Shown piece by piece: positions 63,866 through 64,000 of a stretch of 64,000 nt of DNA. Origin of the DNA: Strongyloides papillosus. Lineage: Eukaryota > Nematoda > Chromadorea > Rhabditida > Strongyloididae. The notes beneath the pieces are model-generated. The model saw only the letters and a list, made by a program, of their open reading frames with translations, made no database searches and was not told where the DNA came from. The position numbers and the translations under genes were made by a program. The DNA lies in contig SRSI01000070.1 in assembly GCA_005656395.1 (NCBI GenBank), positions 1 to 64,000 of the forward strand, written 5' to 3'. The stretch's first letter is position 1. Each line of letters starts with the position of its first letter.

Positions 63866-64000
63866 AAATATATACTTTTAATATTTCGAAGTAATGTAAC
63901 ATTTATTTAATCTTTGAAATTTTAAAAATATTGTACTTATTTTGGAATCTAATTTGTTTTTCATATATTACGATGTACGTTATTAGAAACCAATTTCATG

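Larger units (their letters stand above)
62160..64000. other. Intergenic to the window edge
   Basis: AT-rich. It holds a short palindrome next to a TATA-like box (62509-62542) and copy 2 of the dispersed repeat (63688-63865). No supported gene; the 67-codon minus frame at 63565-63768 overlaps the repeat. Confidence 0.5.

Overview
The window looks like nuclear DNA of a small, very AT-rich nematode genome, most like the Strongyloides/Parastrongyloides group. Three things point there: gene content (a near-complete hemicentin/him-4, a neuroligin nlg-1, a nematode-type globin); many GT-AG introns of only 36-56 bp beside a few long ones; and several start codons sitting just downstream of a naked 3' splice site (TTTTATAG, TTTCTAG), as expected for spliced-leader trans-splicing. 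The species is an inference. All exon joins below were worked out by eye from GT-AG sites and reading phase.

Layout. 1-136: 3' end of an unidentified + gene. 2.0-3.5 kb: a family-14 (core-2/I-branching) glycosyltransferase (+). 4.4-6.8 kb: a long-chain acyl-CoA synthetase (+). 8.6-12.3 kb: neuroligin nlg-1 (+) with two possible C-terminal exons. 12.6-13.1 kb: a small secreted Ly6/ET-like protein (+), convergent with a small membrane protein (-, 13.4-13.9 kb). 14.9 kb: a possible short gene. 16.5-18.9 kb: a CMTR2-type cap methyltransferase and a BUD13 homologue (+), which between them carry three net +1 frameshifts. 19.4-22.8 kb: a globin with a long N-terminal extension (-). 25.6 kb: an unidentified secreted protein (+).

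28.3-55.6 kb is one gene on the minus strand: hemicentin, 12 exons, about 5,464 residues (VWA, about 47 Ig domains, a unique segment, five calcium-binding EGF domains, fibulin-type C-terminus). Two + strand genes lie inside its introns: a GPI-anchored cysteine-rich protein in intron 5, and a 79-residue secreted peptide in intron 9 whose start codon almost touches the hemicentin 3' splice site. Intron 8 carries a long in-frame extension with its own stop and AATAAA, which predicts a shorter hemicentin ending in a basic, tyrosine-rich tail.

56-64 kb holds small genes in AT-rich DNA: an 82-residue secreted peptide (+), a 56-residue six-cysteine secreted peptide (-), a possible TATA-box micro-gene (+), and a secreted protein with an Arg-Ser repeat (-). 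It also holds hairpins and two copies of a diverged repeat. I found no tRNA, rRNA, CRISPR array, intact transposon or operon. Several genes here serve the cell surface and matrix (hemicentin, neuroligin, glycosyltransferase, small secreted proteins), but nothing in the sequence shows that they are co-regulated.
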